Notes: a model not told the origin generated them from the sequence alone. A stretch of 38,196 nt of DNA from Hyphomicrobiales bacterium (GCA_030456445.1 JAKDNM010000024.1:1-38196); one strand, 5' to 3'. Shown: positions 1-8,956, counted from the first letter of the stretch. Program-made: numbers and translations.

Positions 1-47
1 CGTAAATCCTTGCACCGAAAAGCGTTTATGGCGGAGCGTGGTGCCGC

Positions 48-554
48 TCATTTGAGTCCCGTCTGCCGCTCGATGAGATCCGCGATGCCGTTTATGTCGT
101 CGAGATCGAAGGCGGGCACGATCTCGCCGGTTACGGGATGGTCCGCCGCGATCGCAGCGATGTGGGCATCGGTCGCGGTGAGGGGATTCCTGTCCTTGGC
201 TTGCAGCCGGCGAGTCTCGATCTTCCGGTGCGAGCCGCGCTTGTAGCCTTCGACAAGCACGATGTCCGCCGGGGATAGGCGGGAAAGTACGTCCTCCAGC
301 GTCGGTTCTTCTTCCTCCACCAATTCATGCATCAGTGCCCAGCGGCGGCCCGAGACGATCGCCACCTCCGTGGCGCCGGCCTTGCGGTGCCGGAAGGAAT
401 CGGTTCCCTCCTTGTCGATGTCGAAATCGTGATGCGCGTGCTTGACGGTCGCAACCTTCCAGCCGCGCGCCGTCAACTCGTGCACCAGTGCCTCGACCAG
501 CGTCGTCTTGCCCGAATTCTTCCAGCCGGTTACGCCGAATACGCGCATCGTCAT
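48..554 (-). CDS. mobB: Molybdopterin-guanine dinucleotide biosynthesis protein MobB
   Basis: GTP-binding accessory protein of MobA that helps attach GMP to molybdopterin in the cytoplasm. The N-terminus carries a P-loop (GWKNSGKTTL, about residues 9-18). Further on, a KHAHHDFDIDKEGTDSFRHR block and the DIVLVEGYK motif are characteristic of MobB. Length is 168 residues, normal for the family. The frame stays open further upstream, to 803, but that part is antisense-frame sequence over mobA. The start at 554 (MTMRVFGV) leaves one base after the mobA stop; a second ATG lies two codons later at 548. It is the downstream gene of a mobA-mobB operon. The identification is firm and only the exact start codon is open. 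Confidence 0.93.
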   Translation of the reverse strand: MTMRVFGVTGWKNSGKTTLVEALVHELTARGWKVATVKHAHHDFDIDKEGTDSFRHRKAGATEVAIVSGRRWALMHELVEEEEPTLEDVLSRLSPADIVLVEGYKRGSHRKIETRRLQAKDRNPLTATDAHIAAIAADHPVTGEIVPAFDLDDINGIADLIERQTGLK

Positions 555-555
555 T

Positions 556-1239
556 TCATGTTTCCCCTGCCAGCAGCCGTTCGGCTTCTTCCATATCCGC
601 AGGCGTGTTGATGTTGAAGAAGGGATCGATGGTGCGCCCGCCGATGACTGCGGGACCGAACGGGCAGATCGCGGGATTGTGGGCCATGGCGAACGCCGAC
701 ACCTTGCGCTCTGTCCCTTCATGCAGGAACCGGGCAAGCGCATCCCGAAGCGCAAGGGACCAGAGCGCGATCGGCGGATGCGTCTTCCCGTCGGAGGCGG
801 CAACCGCCAGCCCGTTGCCCTGCTCTGCGGCCGCCGCGCGCAGGCGCATGACGAGGTCCGTGGGTATGAAAGGCGTGTCCGCCGGGACCGAGACGATATG
901 GGTTATATCGCCGAGGCCGAGCGCCCATTCCATTCCGGCCAGTATGCCTGCCAACGGTCCGGCATGGCCGGGAACCGTGTCCGCGAACACCGAAAGGCCA
1001 AACGGCCCGAACCGGCCGGGCGCGCCGTTGGCGCTGACCGCGAGCATGGCCACTTGTGGCCCCAGCCGGTCGATCAGACGGGCGATGACAGGGCGGCCGC
1101 CGAGCAGCTTGAGCGGCTTGTCGCCACCGCCCATCCGACGCGACAGCCCGCCGGCGAGAAGGATGCCCGCGACCTTGCCCTGGCCCGCGCGAGCGGCAAG
1201 GTCGGCGGTTTCCGCTTTGGCGGGAGGTGTGTTCGTCAC
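556..1239 (-). CDS. mobA: Molybdenum cofactor guanylyltransferase MobA
   Basis: Transfers GMP from GTP to molybdopterin to make the guanine-dinucleotide cofactor of DMSO-reductase-family enzymes. The nucleotide-binding signature GILLAGGLSRRMGGGDKPL is clear near the N-terminus, and VSVPADTPFIP carries the metal-binding aspartate. The start is uncertain. The frame opens at a TTG at 1293 with no good ribosome site, and a GTG at 1239 gives 227 residues. Either way there is a low-complexity extension of about 30 or more residues before the conserved domain. It is followed after one base by mobB, so the two are almost certainly cotranscribed. No promoter was recognised in the stretch up to the divergent LysR remnant. 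Confidence 0.9.
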   Translation of the reverse strand: MTNTPPAKAETADLAARAGQGKVAGILLAGGLSRRMGGGDKPLKLLGGRPVIARLIDRLGPQVAMLAVSANGAPGRFGPFGLSVFADTVPGHAGPLAGILAGMEWALGLGDITHIVSVPADTPFIPTDLVMRLRAAAAEQGNGLAVAASDGKTHPPIALWSLALRDALARFLHEGTERKVSAFAMAHNPAICPFGPAVIGGRTIDPFFNINTPADMEEAERLLAGET

Positions 1240-1394
1240 GGTCGCTATGCGCCCTTCATCGCGTTCGGTTCGCAATACGACGGTTGCCGGCAAACGTCAC
1301 CCCGTCCGGCACGAGCCGGATAGCTCGCGGCCGCCCGCTTGCGGCAATGCTGGCAAGCGCGTAATTGCACCGCCGATTAAAGATAATTGAATTG

Positions 1395-1708
1395 ATGGCC
1401 TATCGCCTTCCGCCGCTGAATTCGCTTCGCGCTTTCGAGGTCGCGGCGCGCCATATGAGCTTTCAGAAGGCGGCCGAGGAACTCAACGTCACGCCCTCGG
1501 CGCTCTCCTACCAGGTCAGGCAGCTTGAGGATTTTTTGCAGGTGCCGCTCTTCGTGCGGCTGAACCGGGCGGTCCGGCTGACCGATGCTGTCTTCCAGAA
1601 AGAACAGCCGAGCTCAAGATCCGGGCCTTTCGTGATTTCCTCTTCTCGGAAATCGCCGCCGAACGCGGCGTTCTGGAGAATTTCCGGCAAGCCAAGCGCA
1701 GCGCCTGA
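1395..1708 (+). pseudogene. LysR-family (GcvA-like) regulator with internal deletion
   Basis: Residues 1-65 read as a typical LysR winged helix: RLPPLNSLRAFEVAARHMSF, the KAAEELNVTPSALSYQVRQL recognition helix and LFVRLNRAVRLTDA. Immediately after that the reading is lost. In another frame, from about 1607, the text AELKIRAFRDFLFSEIAAER followed by GVLENFRQAKRSA and a TGA at 1706-1708 looks like the last 33 residues of a LysR effector domain. Between 1590 and 1606 some 200 codons are missing and the frame has changed. The open frame from the start reads on to 1742, but its tail after residue 65 is nonsense. The product would be a bare DNA-binding domain without an effector domain. A sequencing error cannot explain the missing central domain. 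Confidence 0.82.
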
Positions 1709-1911
1709 AGGGCGCCGCGCCGACATCGTCATCCCCTTGTAATGCAAACGGCTTATCCGGCCGATAACCCGCCCCGCCGGGTGGCCGAATGAGGTGAGAC
1801 CGAGATGCAACACCAGCCGGAAAGAAACGGATCCTTAACGTAAGTTCACTAAAAATTAATTCGTGTAATTTGAGTTCATGTTAGCGTCCATCAAGGCTTG
1901 GGGACGGGAAT

Positions 1912-3861
1912 GTGGTGATTCGGACGCTCAGAGCGGAACTACATCGAATGCGGTCAAAGGATGGACGGCTGGTTGCCTCCGGCGAGAAGTCGGACGCCAC
2001 TCCCGTGTCCTCGATGCGGACGTTCTGGGGACTGATGCGGGCCTACTGGTTTTCCGATCACTGGAGAGAGGCCTGGAGCCTCACCCTGTTGATCGCGGTG
2101 CTGACCGCCCTGGTGAGCAAGGCAAGCGTCTGGATAGCCGAATCCTCCGGCGAACTGGTCAACGCCATCGCCTTCTTTCACGACAAGGACACGCACTCGC
2201 CGCTGGCCGCGGTCCTTTCCAGCGCGGGCACGCTTCTTTTTCTGGTCGTGATCAAGGATGCGGCCTTCAACGGTGTCCGCGGCTATATTTCCGCGACGCT
2301 TCATCGCCGCTGGCGCGGCTGGCTGAACGGCCGCTTCAACGAGGCGCTCTTAAGCGACAGCCACACGCATTTCCATGTCCAGCACGGAACGGGCGATGAC
2401 AACATCGCCCCCGACAATATCGACCAGCGCGTGCAGGAATCGGTCAAAGGCATGACCGGCGGCGCGATTGGCCTCGCCATGGGCATATTGAGCGTGCTGA
2501 CATCGCTGTTCTTCGTCGGCCAGCGCCTGCTCGAGACATCCGCGCCGGTGCACGGGCTCGAATTTCTCGGCATGTATGGCAGCGCTGTCCTGGCCTTCGG
2601 TGCTGTCGCCATCTACGTTCCGCTCAACACCTATGTCGCGGTCAAGCTAGGCCGCGTCCTGGAATTCATCAACGTCGCCATGCAGCAGGCCGAAGGCAGC
2701 TATCGTGGCGAATTGACGACGCTCTTCCGGCGCAGCTTCCAGGTGGCGGCCTCCTGCGGCGAGAAGGTGCAGAAGACGATGCATGACCGGCTCTATGTCG
2801 ATATCGACAGCAACTGGGCCAAGCTCAACAAGGTCAGCGCGGTCTATACTTCCTTCCAGCACGTTTACGACTTTTTTGCCGCGCGCATGGTGGCCTACGC
2901 TCCGGGGCTCATTCCCTACATCAACGAGAAGATCAGCCTGCGTTCCTATATTACGGGCGCCGAACTGGTGAACTCGCTGATCGTCCAATGCTCGTGGTTC
3001 ATCCATGTGATGCCGGCGATCGCGACGCTGAGGGCCAACAGCACGCGCGTGACCGATCTCGCCAAGGCGATCGAGGAGGTTAGCGATCCGGCTGAATTTT
3101 ATCGCTCGACGGGGTTTTCGGATTTCCGTTACGGCCGCCAGAACGCCCGCTTCGGTCTTACCGTGCGCAAGCTCGAACTGATGCACCAGGGCGACGAGGC
3201 GGCGCCGTTCCTGACAGCCACGGGCCTGCGCTTCAGGCCGGGCGAATGGACCTTCATCAAGGGTGATTCAGGCTGCGGCAAGACCAGCCTGCTCAAGGCG
3301 CTGAACGGCCTGTGGGCTTACGGGCGAGGGGACATCGTCTTTCCGCAGGGTGTCGGCGCGTTCTATGCGTCGCAGGATATCAAGCTTCAGGCGCTGTCGC
3401 TGAAGCAACTCGTCTGCCTGCCGGACGACGTTGAGCTGTTCTCCGACGCGCGTGTCGCGGCGGCGCTCCATAAGGCGGGAATCGGGGACTTCATCGAGTT
3501 TCTCAGCGACGAGATGTGCGCCGGCAAGCCGTGGGATCAGGTTTTGTCAGGCGGCCAGAAGCAGAAGCTGATGCTGTCGCGCATATTGCTTCATAAGCCG
3601 GGGCTGCTTTTCCTCGACGAGGCGACCGGCGCGCTCGACCCGGAGGCCCGCATCGCCTTCCACCAAGCAATCAAGGACAATTGCGCCGAGGCGACTGTCA
3701 TCAGCGTCATGCACGAAAGCGAGCCGCCGCGTTCCCATGGCGGTGTGGAGTTCTACGATAGCGTGCTCCACATCCAGGACGGCACCGCCGTCAAGGCCGG
3801 ATGGGAAGTGTTCTGGCCGCAGCAACAGACCCCGACCCGCGCCGCTGCGCCGGTGCATTGA
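1912..3861 (+). CDS. SbmA/BacA-type ABC transporter, fused permease and ATPase
   Basis: A 649-residue half-transporter of the YddA/SbmA-BacA class. The first roughly 380 residues form an ABC_membrane_2-type region with several hydrophobic segments (for example SLTLLIAVLTALV and AIGLAMGILSVLTSLFFVG). The ATPase follows, with Walker A GDSGCGKTS at about residue 451, signature LSGGQKQKLMLSR at about 545 and Walker B LLFLDEA at about 566. Such proteins dimerise in the inner membrane; relatives export or import peptides and long-chain acyl compounds. The substrate here is unknown. The frame begins at a GTG (1912); ATGs at 1948 and 2014 are alternatives, and the poorly conserved first 34 residues may not be translated. 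It stands alone, downstream of the LysR remnant. Confidence 0.85.
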   Translation: MVIRTLRAELHRMRSKDGRLVASGEKSDATPVSSMRTFWGLMRAYWFSDHWREAWSLTLLIAVLTALVSKASVWIAESSGELVNAIAFFHDKDTHSPLAAVLSSAGTLLFLVVIKDAAFNGVRGYISATLHRRWRGWLNGRFNEALLSDSHTHFHVQHGTGDDNIAPDNIDQRVQESVKGMTGGAIGLAMGILSVLTSLFFVGQRLLETSAPVHGLEFLGMYGSAVLAFGAVAIYVPLNTYVAVKLGRVLEFINVAMQQAEGSYRGELTTLFRRSFQVAASCGEKVQKTMHDRLYVDIDSNWAKLNKVSAVYTSFQHVYDFFAARMVAYAPGLIPYINEKISLRSYITGAELVNSLIVQCSWFIHVMPAIATLRANSTRVTDLAKAIEEVSDPAEFYRSTGFSDFRYGRQNARFGLTVRKLELMHQGDEAAPFLTATGLRFRPGEWTFIKGDSGCGKTSLLKALNGLWAYGRGDIVFPQGVGAFYASQDIKLQALSLKQLVCLPDDVELFSDARVAAALHKAGIGDFIEFLSDEMCAGKPWDQVLSGGQKQKLMLSRILLHKPGLLFLDEATGALDPEARIAFHQAIKDNCAEATVISVMHESEPPRSHGGVEFYDSVLHIQDGTAVKAGWEVFWPQQQTPTRAAAPVH

Positions 3862-3909
3862 TGGGTTTCGCCTGACAAGGCGGGAGTTAGCTTTGGGATA
3901 TGTCGGGCA

Positions 3910-4203
3910 TTATTTCAGCCCGGCCGCCCTGCACAGAGCGCTGTTCATGCGCGTTTGCCATCCCGTGCCGCCAGCCTTGAAGCGTTGGAGCACATCCTCA
4001 TCGACGCGCAACTGTATGCGCTGCTTCGGATGATCGAGCCGCGGCCGGCCACGGCCACGACGGGCGATGAGGCTGTCGGCGGGCGGATTGTCGGGGTCTG
4101 CGTTCGCATCTGCCGTGATCGCCGCATCCTCCTCGTCGCTCATTTCCGCAAGGGCCTGCTGTGCCTTGCGCCGCGCTTCGTTCCAGTCAGGTCTTTTCGA
4201 CAT
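3910..4203 (-). CDS. brnA: Orphan BrnA-like antitoxin
   Basis: A 97-residue protein with a charged N-terminal half (DWNEARRKAQQALAEMSDEE) and a C-terminal ribbon-helix-helix block, LRVDEDVLQRFKAGGTGWQT followed by RMNSALCRAAG. This is the hallmark of BrnA/DUF4415 antitoxins. These proteins neutralise the BrnT ribonuclease toxin and repress their own operon. Here the toxin gene directly upstream is reduced to its last two dozen codons, which overlap this start by 17 bases. The antitoxin is therefore an orphan and lies 56 bases behind moaA on the same strand, probably sharing its transcript. The HTH-type DNA-binding part looks intact. Family assignment is good; present function is unknown. Confidence 0.8.
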   Translation of the reverse strand: MSKRPDWNEARRKAQQALAEMSDEEDAAITADANADPDNPPADSLIARRGRGRPRLDHPKQRIQLRVDEDVLQRFKAGGTGWQTRMNSALCRAAGLK

Positions 4204-4259
4204 AGCGCCTGATCTCCCGTTTGTTGGCTTTGCGCAGCGAGATCAACGCGACGCAGTGC
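4187..4259 (-). pseudogene. 3' remnant of a BrnT toxin gene
   Basis: In the frame that overlaps the brnA start, the minus strand encodes VALISLRKANKREIRRYVEK-T and then a stop at 4189-4187. This closely resembles the conserved C-terminal end of BrnT toxins (IISxRKANxRE...). The upstream 70 or so codons that should carry the RNase core are absent: the sequence runs straight into the last codons of moaA, whose stop is at 4262-4260. The remnant has no start codon or ribosome site. It is seen only because its tail keeps the usual toxin-antitoxin overlap with brnA. Confidence 0.72.
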
Positions 4260-5270
4260 CTAACCGCCGGTGACGCTCATGTGGCGTGCCACGGCCGGAC
4301 GGCGCGTGTGACGATCGATGATGAAATCATGGCCCTTCGGCTTGCGCCCGATCGCCTCGTCGATTGCCTGGGAGAGGAGTTCGTTCCCCTCCGATTGGCG
4401 AAGCGGCATCCTCAGATCGGCGGCGTCGTTTTGGCCGAGACACATATAAAGGGTGCCGGTGCAGGTCAGCCGGACCCGGTTGCAGCTTTCGCAGAAATTG
4501 TGGGTCATCGGCGTGATAAAGCCCAGGCGGCCGCCCGTCTCCTTCACCTCGACGTAGCGCGCCGGCCCCCCGGTCTTGTAGGGGATGTCGGTCAGCGTGA
4601 ACTGCTTCTCGAGTTCGGCTCGCAGCAAGGATAGCGGCAGATACTGGTCGGTGCGGTCGGCGTCGATTTCACCCATGGGCATGGTCTCGATGACGGTCAG
4701 GTCCATGCCGCGCCCGTGCGCCCAGCGCATCAATTCCGGCAGTTCCTGGTCATTGAAGCCTTTAAGCGCGACCGCGTTGAGCTTGATCCTGAGACCGGCG
4801 CGGTCGGCGGCATCGACGCCCTGCATGACCTTGTCGAAATTGCCCCAGCGCGTGATGGCGTGGAACTTCTTGGGGTCGAGCGTATCGAGCGAGACGTTGA
4901 TCCTCTTCACGCCGCAATCGGCGAGCTCGCCGGCGAAGCGCGACAGTTGCGAACCGTTGGTGGTCAGTGTCAGCTCATCCAGCGCGTCGCTGCCGAGATG
5001 CCGCGAAAGCGAGCGCACGAGATGCATGACATTCTTGCGTACGAGCGGCTCGCCGCCGGTCAGCCTCAGCTTTCTCACGCCCTTCTCGATGAAGACCGTG
5101 CAAAGACGGTCGAGTTCTTCCAGCGAAAGCAGATCCCTCTTGGGCAGGAAGGTCATGTCCTCCGCCATGCAATAGGTACAGCGGAAGTCGCAGCGGTCGG
5201 TCACGGAAACGCGCAGATAGGTTATGGCGCGCCCGAATGGATCGATCATGCTGCTCGTATCGAAACTCAT
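4260..5270 (-). CDS. moaA: GTP 3',8-cyclase MoaA
   Basis: Radical-SAM enzyme that, with MoaC, converts GTP to cyclic pyranopterin monophosphate, the first step of molybdenum cofactor synthesis. The N-terminal [4Fe-4S] motif is CDFRCTYC (Cys27, 31, 34). The SAM-binding LTGGEPL follows, and a second cluster motif [18 protein letters not shown] lies near residues 264-281. The protein ends with the functionally required Gly-Gly (MSVTGG). Its 336 residues match the family. Downstream on the same strand lie the BrnT remnant and brnA. The 172 bases upstream, up to the rhodanese stop, hold no gene; I did not recognise a Moco riboswitch there. Confidence 0.96.
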   Translation of the reverse strand: MSFDTSSMIDPFGRAITYLRVSVTDRCDFRCTYCMAEDMTFLPKRDLLSLEELDRLCTVFIEKGVRKLRLTGGEPLVRKNVMHLVRSLSRHLGSDALDELTLTTNGSQLSRFAGELADCGVKRINVSLDTLDPKKFHAITRWGNFDKVMQGVDAADRAGLRIKLNAVALKGFNDQELPELMRWAHGRGMDLTVIETMPMGEIDADRTDQYLPLSLLRAELEKQFTLTDIPYKTGGPARYVEVKETGGRLGFITPMTHNFCESCNRVRLTCTGTLYMCLGQNDAADLRMPLRQSEGNELLSQAIDEAIGRKPKGHDFIIDRHTRRPAVARHMSVTGG

Positions 5271-5442
5271 ATCCTGCCCCGGTTCTCCACCGATCCGACC
5301 GCTTTTCCGAGACGGACCCCATAGATGGGAATGTCGGGCGTCGCCGGGACGGTTTCAAGCCGTACGAAGGTCATGGCCTACCACCATGTCGCCCCGCAAG
5401 GCAATTGGGGCCTCTTGTGCCAGCCGGCCTGAATTCCCGCGC

Positions 5443-5844
5443 CTATTTCGTTGGCACTGTCTCCACCGGCAGGCCGGCCTCGCGCCAGGCGCCGAAGCCG
5501 CCTTCTATATGCTTGACGGGCGCCAGCCCCATATCCTGAACTGTTTTGGTCGCAAGCGCGGAACGCAGGCCGCCGGCACAAAAGAAGATAAAGGTCTTGC
5601 CGGAGGCGAAGACTTCCTTGTGGTATGGGCTTTCGGGATCTACCCAGAATTCGAGCATGCCGCGCGGCGCATGGATCGCGCCGGGTATCTTGCCTTCCCT
5701 CTGCAATTCCCTGACATCGCGTATGTCCACGAGGAGCACGTCGTCGTTCCTGGCGAGGTCGGCCGCTTCGGTTGGCGTTACCGCCTCGATCCCGGCGTTC
5801 GCCTCGTCGAGCAACGCCTTGTAGCCTTTCTTCATCGCGGGCAT
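5443..5844 (-). CDS. Rhodanese-like domain protein
   Basis: A 133-residue single-domain sulfurtransferase-like protein. Typical features are DVLLVDIRDVRELQREGKIP near the N-terminus, AIHAPRGMLEFW in the middle, and the active-site loop FFCAGGLRS with its catalytic cysteine. The domain ends with GGFGAWREAGLPV. The start at 5844 (MPAMKKGYK) is preceded by AGAGG at good distance; ATG 5835 is an alternative. The longer open frame, to 5982, lacks family similarity. The physiological acceptor is not deducible; such proteins move sulfane sulfur in the cytoplasm. It faces away from the L,D-transpeptidase gene, so the 5845-6193 region must contain two divergent promoters. Confidence 0.87.
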   Translation of the reverse strand: MPAMKKGYKALLDEANAGIEAVTPTEAADLARNDDVLLVDIRDVRELQREGKIPGAIHAPRGMLEFWVDPESPYHKEVFASGKTFIFFCAGGLRSALATKTVQDMGLAPVKHIEGGFGAWREAGLPVETVPTK

Positions 5845-6193
5845 ATGCCATCCTCTTGGTTGGGATTTTTCGGGGATTTCAGCCGGGAAAGGGTTGTCCG
5901 CCTCGACCGCCGAAACAGGCACCGATCGTCTCATTCTTTCTTGCGGCGGGACTGTGGCTTTGTCGCACGGCGGCGTCAACACATTGTGATCGAAATGGCA
6001 CGCTTCCGGCCCATTGTGACCGGGCGCTTAACGTCCCGGCAATGAATCGCTATGCTTAATAGGACGTATCCTGCAATGCTGCCCGAACGGATGACGGCTT
6101 TGTTTCGCGTCTGTGTCCGGGCAGCGGCGGGAAGGGCGGGTTTGCAGCCGTTCCGTATCGTTTCAGCAAATTCTGTTCGCGACAGGTGAGATT

Positions 6194-8119
6194 GTGAAAG
6201 CTTCTAGACGCCGCATGATGGCGCTGCCTTTTCTGGTGCTCGGCGCCACGGTTGCGATGGGTACGTCCGATGCTTCCGCGCAGAACTTTTTCGAGCGGCT
6301 CTTCGGCGTTCACCGCTACGAGCGAGACGACAATTCCTATGACCGGCGTGACTACGGCGAGCAACCTGCTCCCCAGCCGCGGACGCCCCGCAAGCCGGTC
6401 CGGATCAGCGGCCCCACCTACCGCGCCTACAAGCCCGATCTACTCGTCCGCGTCGATTTCACGCCGATCATCAAGGCCGAGCACGAGACCACCTTCCAGC
6501 CCTCCCTGCAGGCGAGCGGCTTCGAGGAGGCACGCGCCAATCTGGCCGATTTCAATCTCTATGCCACCAAGGACGTGGCCAAGGCGCTGAACGACTATTA
6601 TTCGAAGAATCCCGATTTCATCTGGGTCAGCGGCTTCGGCCCGAACAGCCGCGCCAAGGAGGCGCTGAGGGTACTGGGCGAAGCGGCGAGTTACGGGCTC
6701 AATCCGGCCGATTATGCCGTCACGGTGCCGTCTGTCGCCTTTTCGGTCGACGACATGGCCGACCGCATGCGCGAGTTGACGCGCTTCGAGGTGGAATTGT
6801 CGGCACGCGTCCTGCGCTATGTGCACGATGCCTATGACGGCAGGGTCGCTCCCGATCGCATGTCTGAATATTACGACCTCCCGGTGAAGCCGCTCGACAT
6901 GGTTGCGGCGCTTACCGATCTTTCGCACACCTTCGAGGTGCGCGAATATCTCGAGGCCGAACATCCCCGGGCGCCACAATATCAGCAGCTTCGAACCGAG
7001 CTTGCAGCGCTTCGCGACAGTCCGGAAAAAGATATCGTCGTCCGGCCCGACCTGCTTTTGAAGCCGGGCGGCAGCGACCCGGATTTCCCCAAGATCCTCG
7101 AACTGATCTCGCTCAAGGCCGACGACGCCTTCAAGGCCCAATACGGTACGCTCCTGGAAGAGAATGCCACGAACGAGACCTATTCGGACGACCTCGTACC
7201 GCTCATCAAGGCGGCGCAGAAGGCCAACGGCCTTTCCGCCGACGGCGTGATAGGACGGCGCACGGTGAGGGCTCTGGCCGGCGAATCGAATGCCGCCAAG
7301 ATCGCCAAGGTGACGCTTGCGCTGGAGGAGATGCGCTGGCTGCCGCACACGCTCGGCGATCAGTACGTCTTCATCAACGAGCCGGCCTATCGCGTGACTT
7401 TCACCAAGGGCGGGCAACAGATTCTTTCGATGCGCGCCGTGGTCGGACGGCCGGCCAACCAGACGACTTTCTTCTACGACCAGATAGAGGAGGTCGTCTT
7501 CAATCCGTATTGGGGCGTGCCGCAGTCGATCATCGTCAACGAGATGCTGCCCAGATTGGTCAATGACCCGGGCTATCTCGATCGCGCGGGCTACGAGGTG
7601 ACCGACATGAAGGGGAACCGCATCCCTTCCGCCGCCATCGACTGGGGCCGCTACGGCACCCACATCCCTTACAACGTCCGCCAGGTGCCGAGCGATGACA
7701 ACGCGCTAGGCGAATTGAAAATCCTGTTCCCCAACAAACATGCCATCTACATGCACGACACGCCGGCGAAGAGCCTTTTCAAGCGCGACACGCGCGCCTT
7801 CAGCCATGGCTGCGTGCGCCTCCAGGAACCGCGCCAGATGGCAGCCGCCGTGCTCGACACCAGCGTCGATGCTATCGCGGCCAAACTCAAGCAGGGCCAT
7901 ACCTCGCAGAAGGTACCGGTGAAGATCCCGGTCTATGTCGCCTATTTCACGGCCTGGCCCGATGCCGACGGCAAGATGCAGTTCTACGACGACGTCTACG
8001 GCCGCGATGCGCGCCTGAGCGAGGCCATGCTTAAGACGGACGCGGCAAGGGTCCCGGTTTCGGAAGAAGTGTCCGGCGCGATAGAGAAGGCCGACAACAG
8101 CGCCGGTTCGAAGCTGTAG
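6194..8119 (+). CDS. L,D-transpeptidase (YcbB/LdtD type), periplasmic
   Basis: A 641-residue murein L,D-transpeptidase that makes 3-3 crosslinks in peptidoglycan. The start is GTG 6194, with AGGTGAG just upstream; the 27-codon upstream extension is not conserved. A signal peptide is visible (RRRMMALPFLVLGATVAMG, cleavage near SDASA-QN). A scaffold domain follows, then a peptidoglycan-binding helical repeat (LIKAAQKANGLSADGVIGRR). The YkuD catalytic domain ends in FSHGCVRLQEP, with the nucleophile at about Cys540 and the upstream histidine in IYMHDTP. All catalytic residues are present. The gene is monocistronic, followed by a palindromic element at 8130-8170. Confidence 0.93.
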   Translation: MKASRRRMMALPFLVLGATVAMGTSDASAQNFFERLFGVHRYERDDNSYDRRDYGEQPAPQPRTPRKPVRISGPTYRAYKPDLLVRVDFTPIIKAEHETTFQPSLQASGFEEARANLADFNLYATKDVAKALNDYYSKNPDFIWVSGFGPNSRAKEALRVLGEAASYGLNPADYAVTVPSVAFSVDDMADRMRELTRFEVELSARVLRYVHDAYDGRVAPDRMSEYYDLPVKPLDMVAALTDLSHTFEVREYLEAEHPRAPQYQQLRTELAALRDSPEKDIVVRPDLLLKPGGSDPDFPKILELISLKADDAFKAQYGTLLEENATNETYSDDLVPLIKAAQKANGLSADGVIGRRTVRALAGESNAAKIAKVTLALEEMRWLPHTLGDQYVFINEPAYRVTFTKGGQQILSMRAVVGRPANQTTFFYDQIEEVVFNPYWGVPQSIIVNEMLPRLVNDPGYLDRAGYEVTDMKGNRIPSAAIDWGRYGTHIPYNVRQVPSDDNALGELKILFPNKHAIYMHDTPAKSLFKRDTRAFSHGCVRLQEPRQMAAAVLDTSVDAIAAKLKQGHTSQKVPVKIPVYVAYFTAWPDADGKMQFYDDVYGRDARLSEAMLKTDAARVPVSEEVSGAIEKADNSAGSKL

Positions 8120-8129
8120 CGCCGGGAGA

Positions 8130-8170
8130 GCAATTCCAGGAAAAGCGGCAACCGGTTTTCCTGGAATTGC
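8130..8170. repeat. Palindromic intergenic element, possible terminator
   Basis: Perfect 15-base inverted repeat (GCAATTCCAGGAAAA at 8130-8144 and its complement at 8156-8170) with an 11-base centre that can pair further (CGG/CCG). It begins 10 bases after the L,D-transpeptidase stop. The sequence style (GGAAAA..CCGGTTTTCC) resembles the RIME elements elsewhere in this window but is not the same copy. Following bases up to about 8222 (AACGGTTTCGCGATTCGG) look like a further part of the same mosaic. It could end transcription or protect the 3' end. Confidence 0.65.
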
Positions 8171-8280
8171 GTGAAAACAACAGGATAGAACGGTTTCGCG
8201 ATTCGGAGAGAAGCGGGAACACCCCAAAGGGCCGGCAGCGGCTTAGACCGGAACCCGTCAGGGGGTGAGAGCACGGCCTA

Positions 8281-8517
8281 TTACTTCGAACCGTGCGCGC
8301 GCTCGGCGCGATTCGCGGCTTCGATCTTTTCCTGCAGGATTTCGTCTTGCGCCTTGGGCTCGCTGTAACGCTGCTCGACGGTCATCGGCCAGCTGCCGCC
8401 CCCACAGGCCGACAGCGTAATGAGCATTCCACCGAACATGGACGCGGCCGCGGCGATGCCGAGCCCGGCGCGCGGCAGCTTCGCCAAAGCCGATCGTTTG
8501 CCTGTGCTCGTTTTCAT
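8281..8517 (-). CDS. Small lipoprotein of unknown function
   Basis: A 78-residue protein with a basic N-terminus (MKTSTGKRSALAK), a hydrophobic stretch (GIAAAASMFGGMLI) and a lipobox LSAC followed by GGG. It should be lipidated and exported. The mature part is only about 47 residues, rich in charged residues (QDEILQEKIEAANRAERA), and probably helical. The start at 8517 is supported by GGGGGA nine bases before the ATG; the ten-residue upstream extension has no ribosome site. No family was recognised. Glycines after the lipidated cysteine do not obviously mark inner-membrane retention. It lies between the L,D-transpeptidase and a tRNA gene. Confidence 0.72.
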   Translation of the reverse strand: MKTSTGKRSALAKLPRAGLGIAAAASMFGGMLITLSACGGGSWPMTVEQRYSEPKAQDEILQEKIEAANRAERAHGSK

Positions 8518-8563
8518 CAGTCCCCCCGCCGGCTGCTTCCCGGGCAATGGTGAGCCCGGACGA

Positions 8564-8639
<76 letters not shown>

Positions 8640-8649
8640 TTTCGGCGCC

Positions 8650-8678
8650 CGTTTAAGGGTTTCGGACCCGCCCGGCAA
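8650..8678 (-). promoter_or_regulatory. Putative promoter of tRNA-Val
   Basis: Reading the minus strand, TTGCCG (8678-8673) and TAAACG (8655-8650) are separated by 17 bases and lie just upstream of the tRNA-Val 5' end at 8639. Both hexamers are imperfect matches to the housekeeping sigma consensus, so the call rests mainly on spacing and position. Confidence 0.4.
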
Positions 8679-8892
8679 GGGGATTTCCGGCGCTGCCTGC
8701 TTGCGCGGCAAGCCAGAGGCACGATTGCAGGCGGATTGCTTGTTCCCCTTGATGAGCCAAGCGACGATGCCGTGCCCGCTTCCGGGCAGGCGGCGCGGTG
8801 GTACCGACCTTGCGCTTCCGTATGTCCGTTCACCCTGCCGCAGCGGCAATCGGGCGTTCTTTTGAGCAACCCGCCTGATCGGTCCTGGCCGC

Positions 8893-8921
8893 TTGACACC
8901 ACATGGGTAACCGCCTAATCA
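8893..8921 (+). promoter_or_regulatory. Promoter of tRNA-Asp
   Basis: A perfect TTGACA (8893-8898), a 17-base spacer and TAATCA (8916-8921) end 35 bases before the tRNA-Asp 5' end, as expected for a strong housekeeping promoter. The rest of the 317-base stretch between the two divergent tRNA genes (8640-8956) contains no gene that I can support. Confidence 0.75.
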
Positions 8922-8956
8922 CCCGCCACGACGCGGCCTGCCGGTGGCGTCGAAGC

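Noticed and set aside
555-803. Long N-terminal extension of MobB
   Set aside because: It overlaps the coding part of mobA and is arginine-rich frame-shadow sequence; MobB begins with its P-loop region near 548.
5271-5442. Molybdenum cofactor riboswitch before moaA
   Set aside because: Only weak, short inverted repeats are present and no Moco-motif pattern was recognised.
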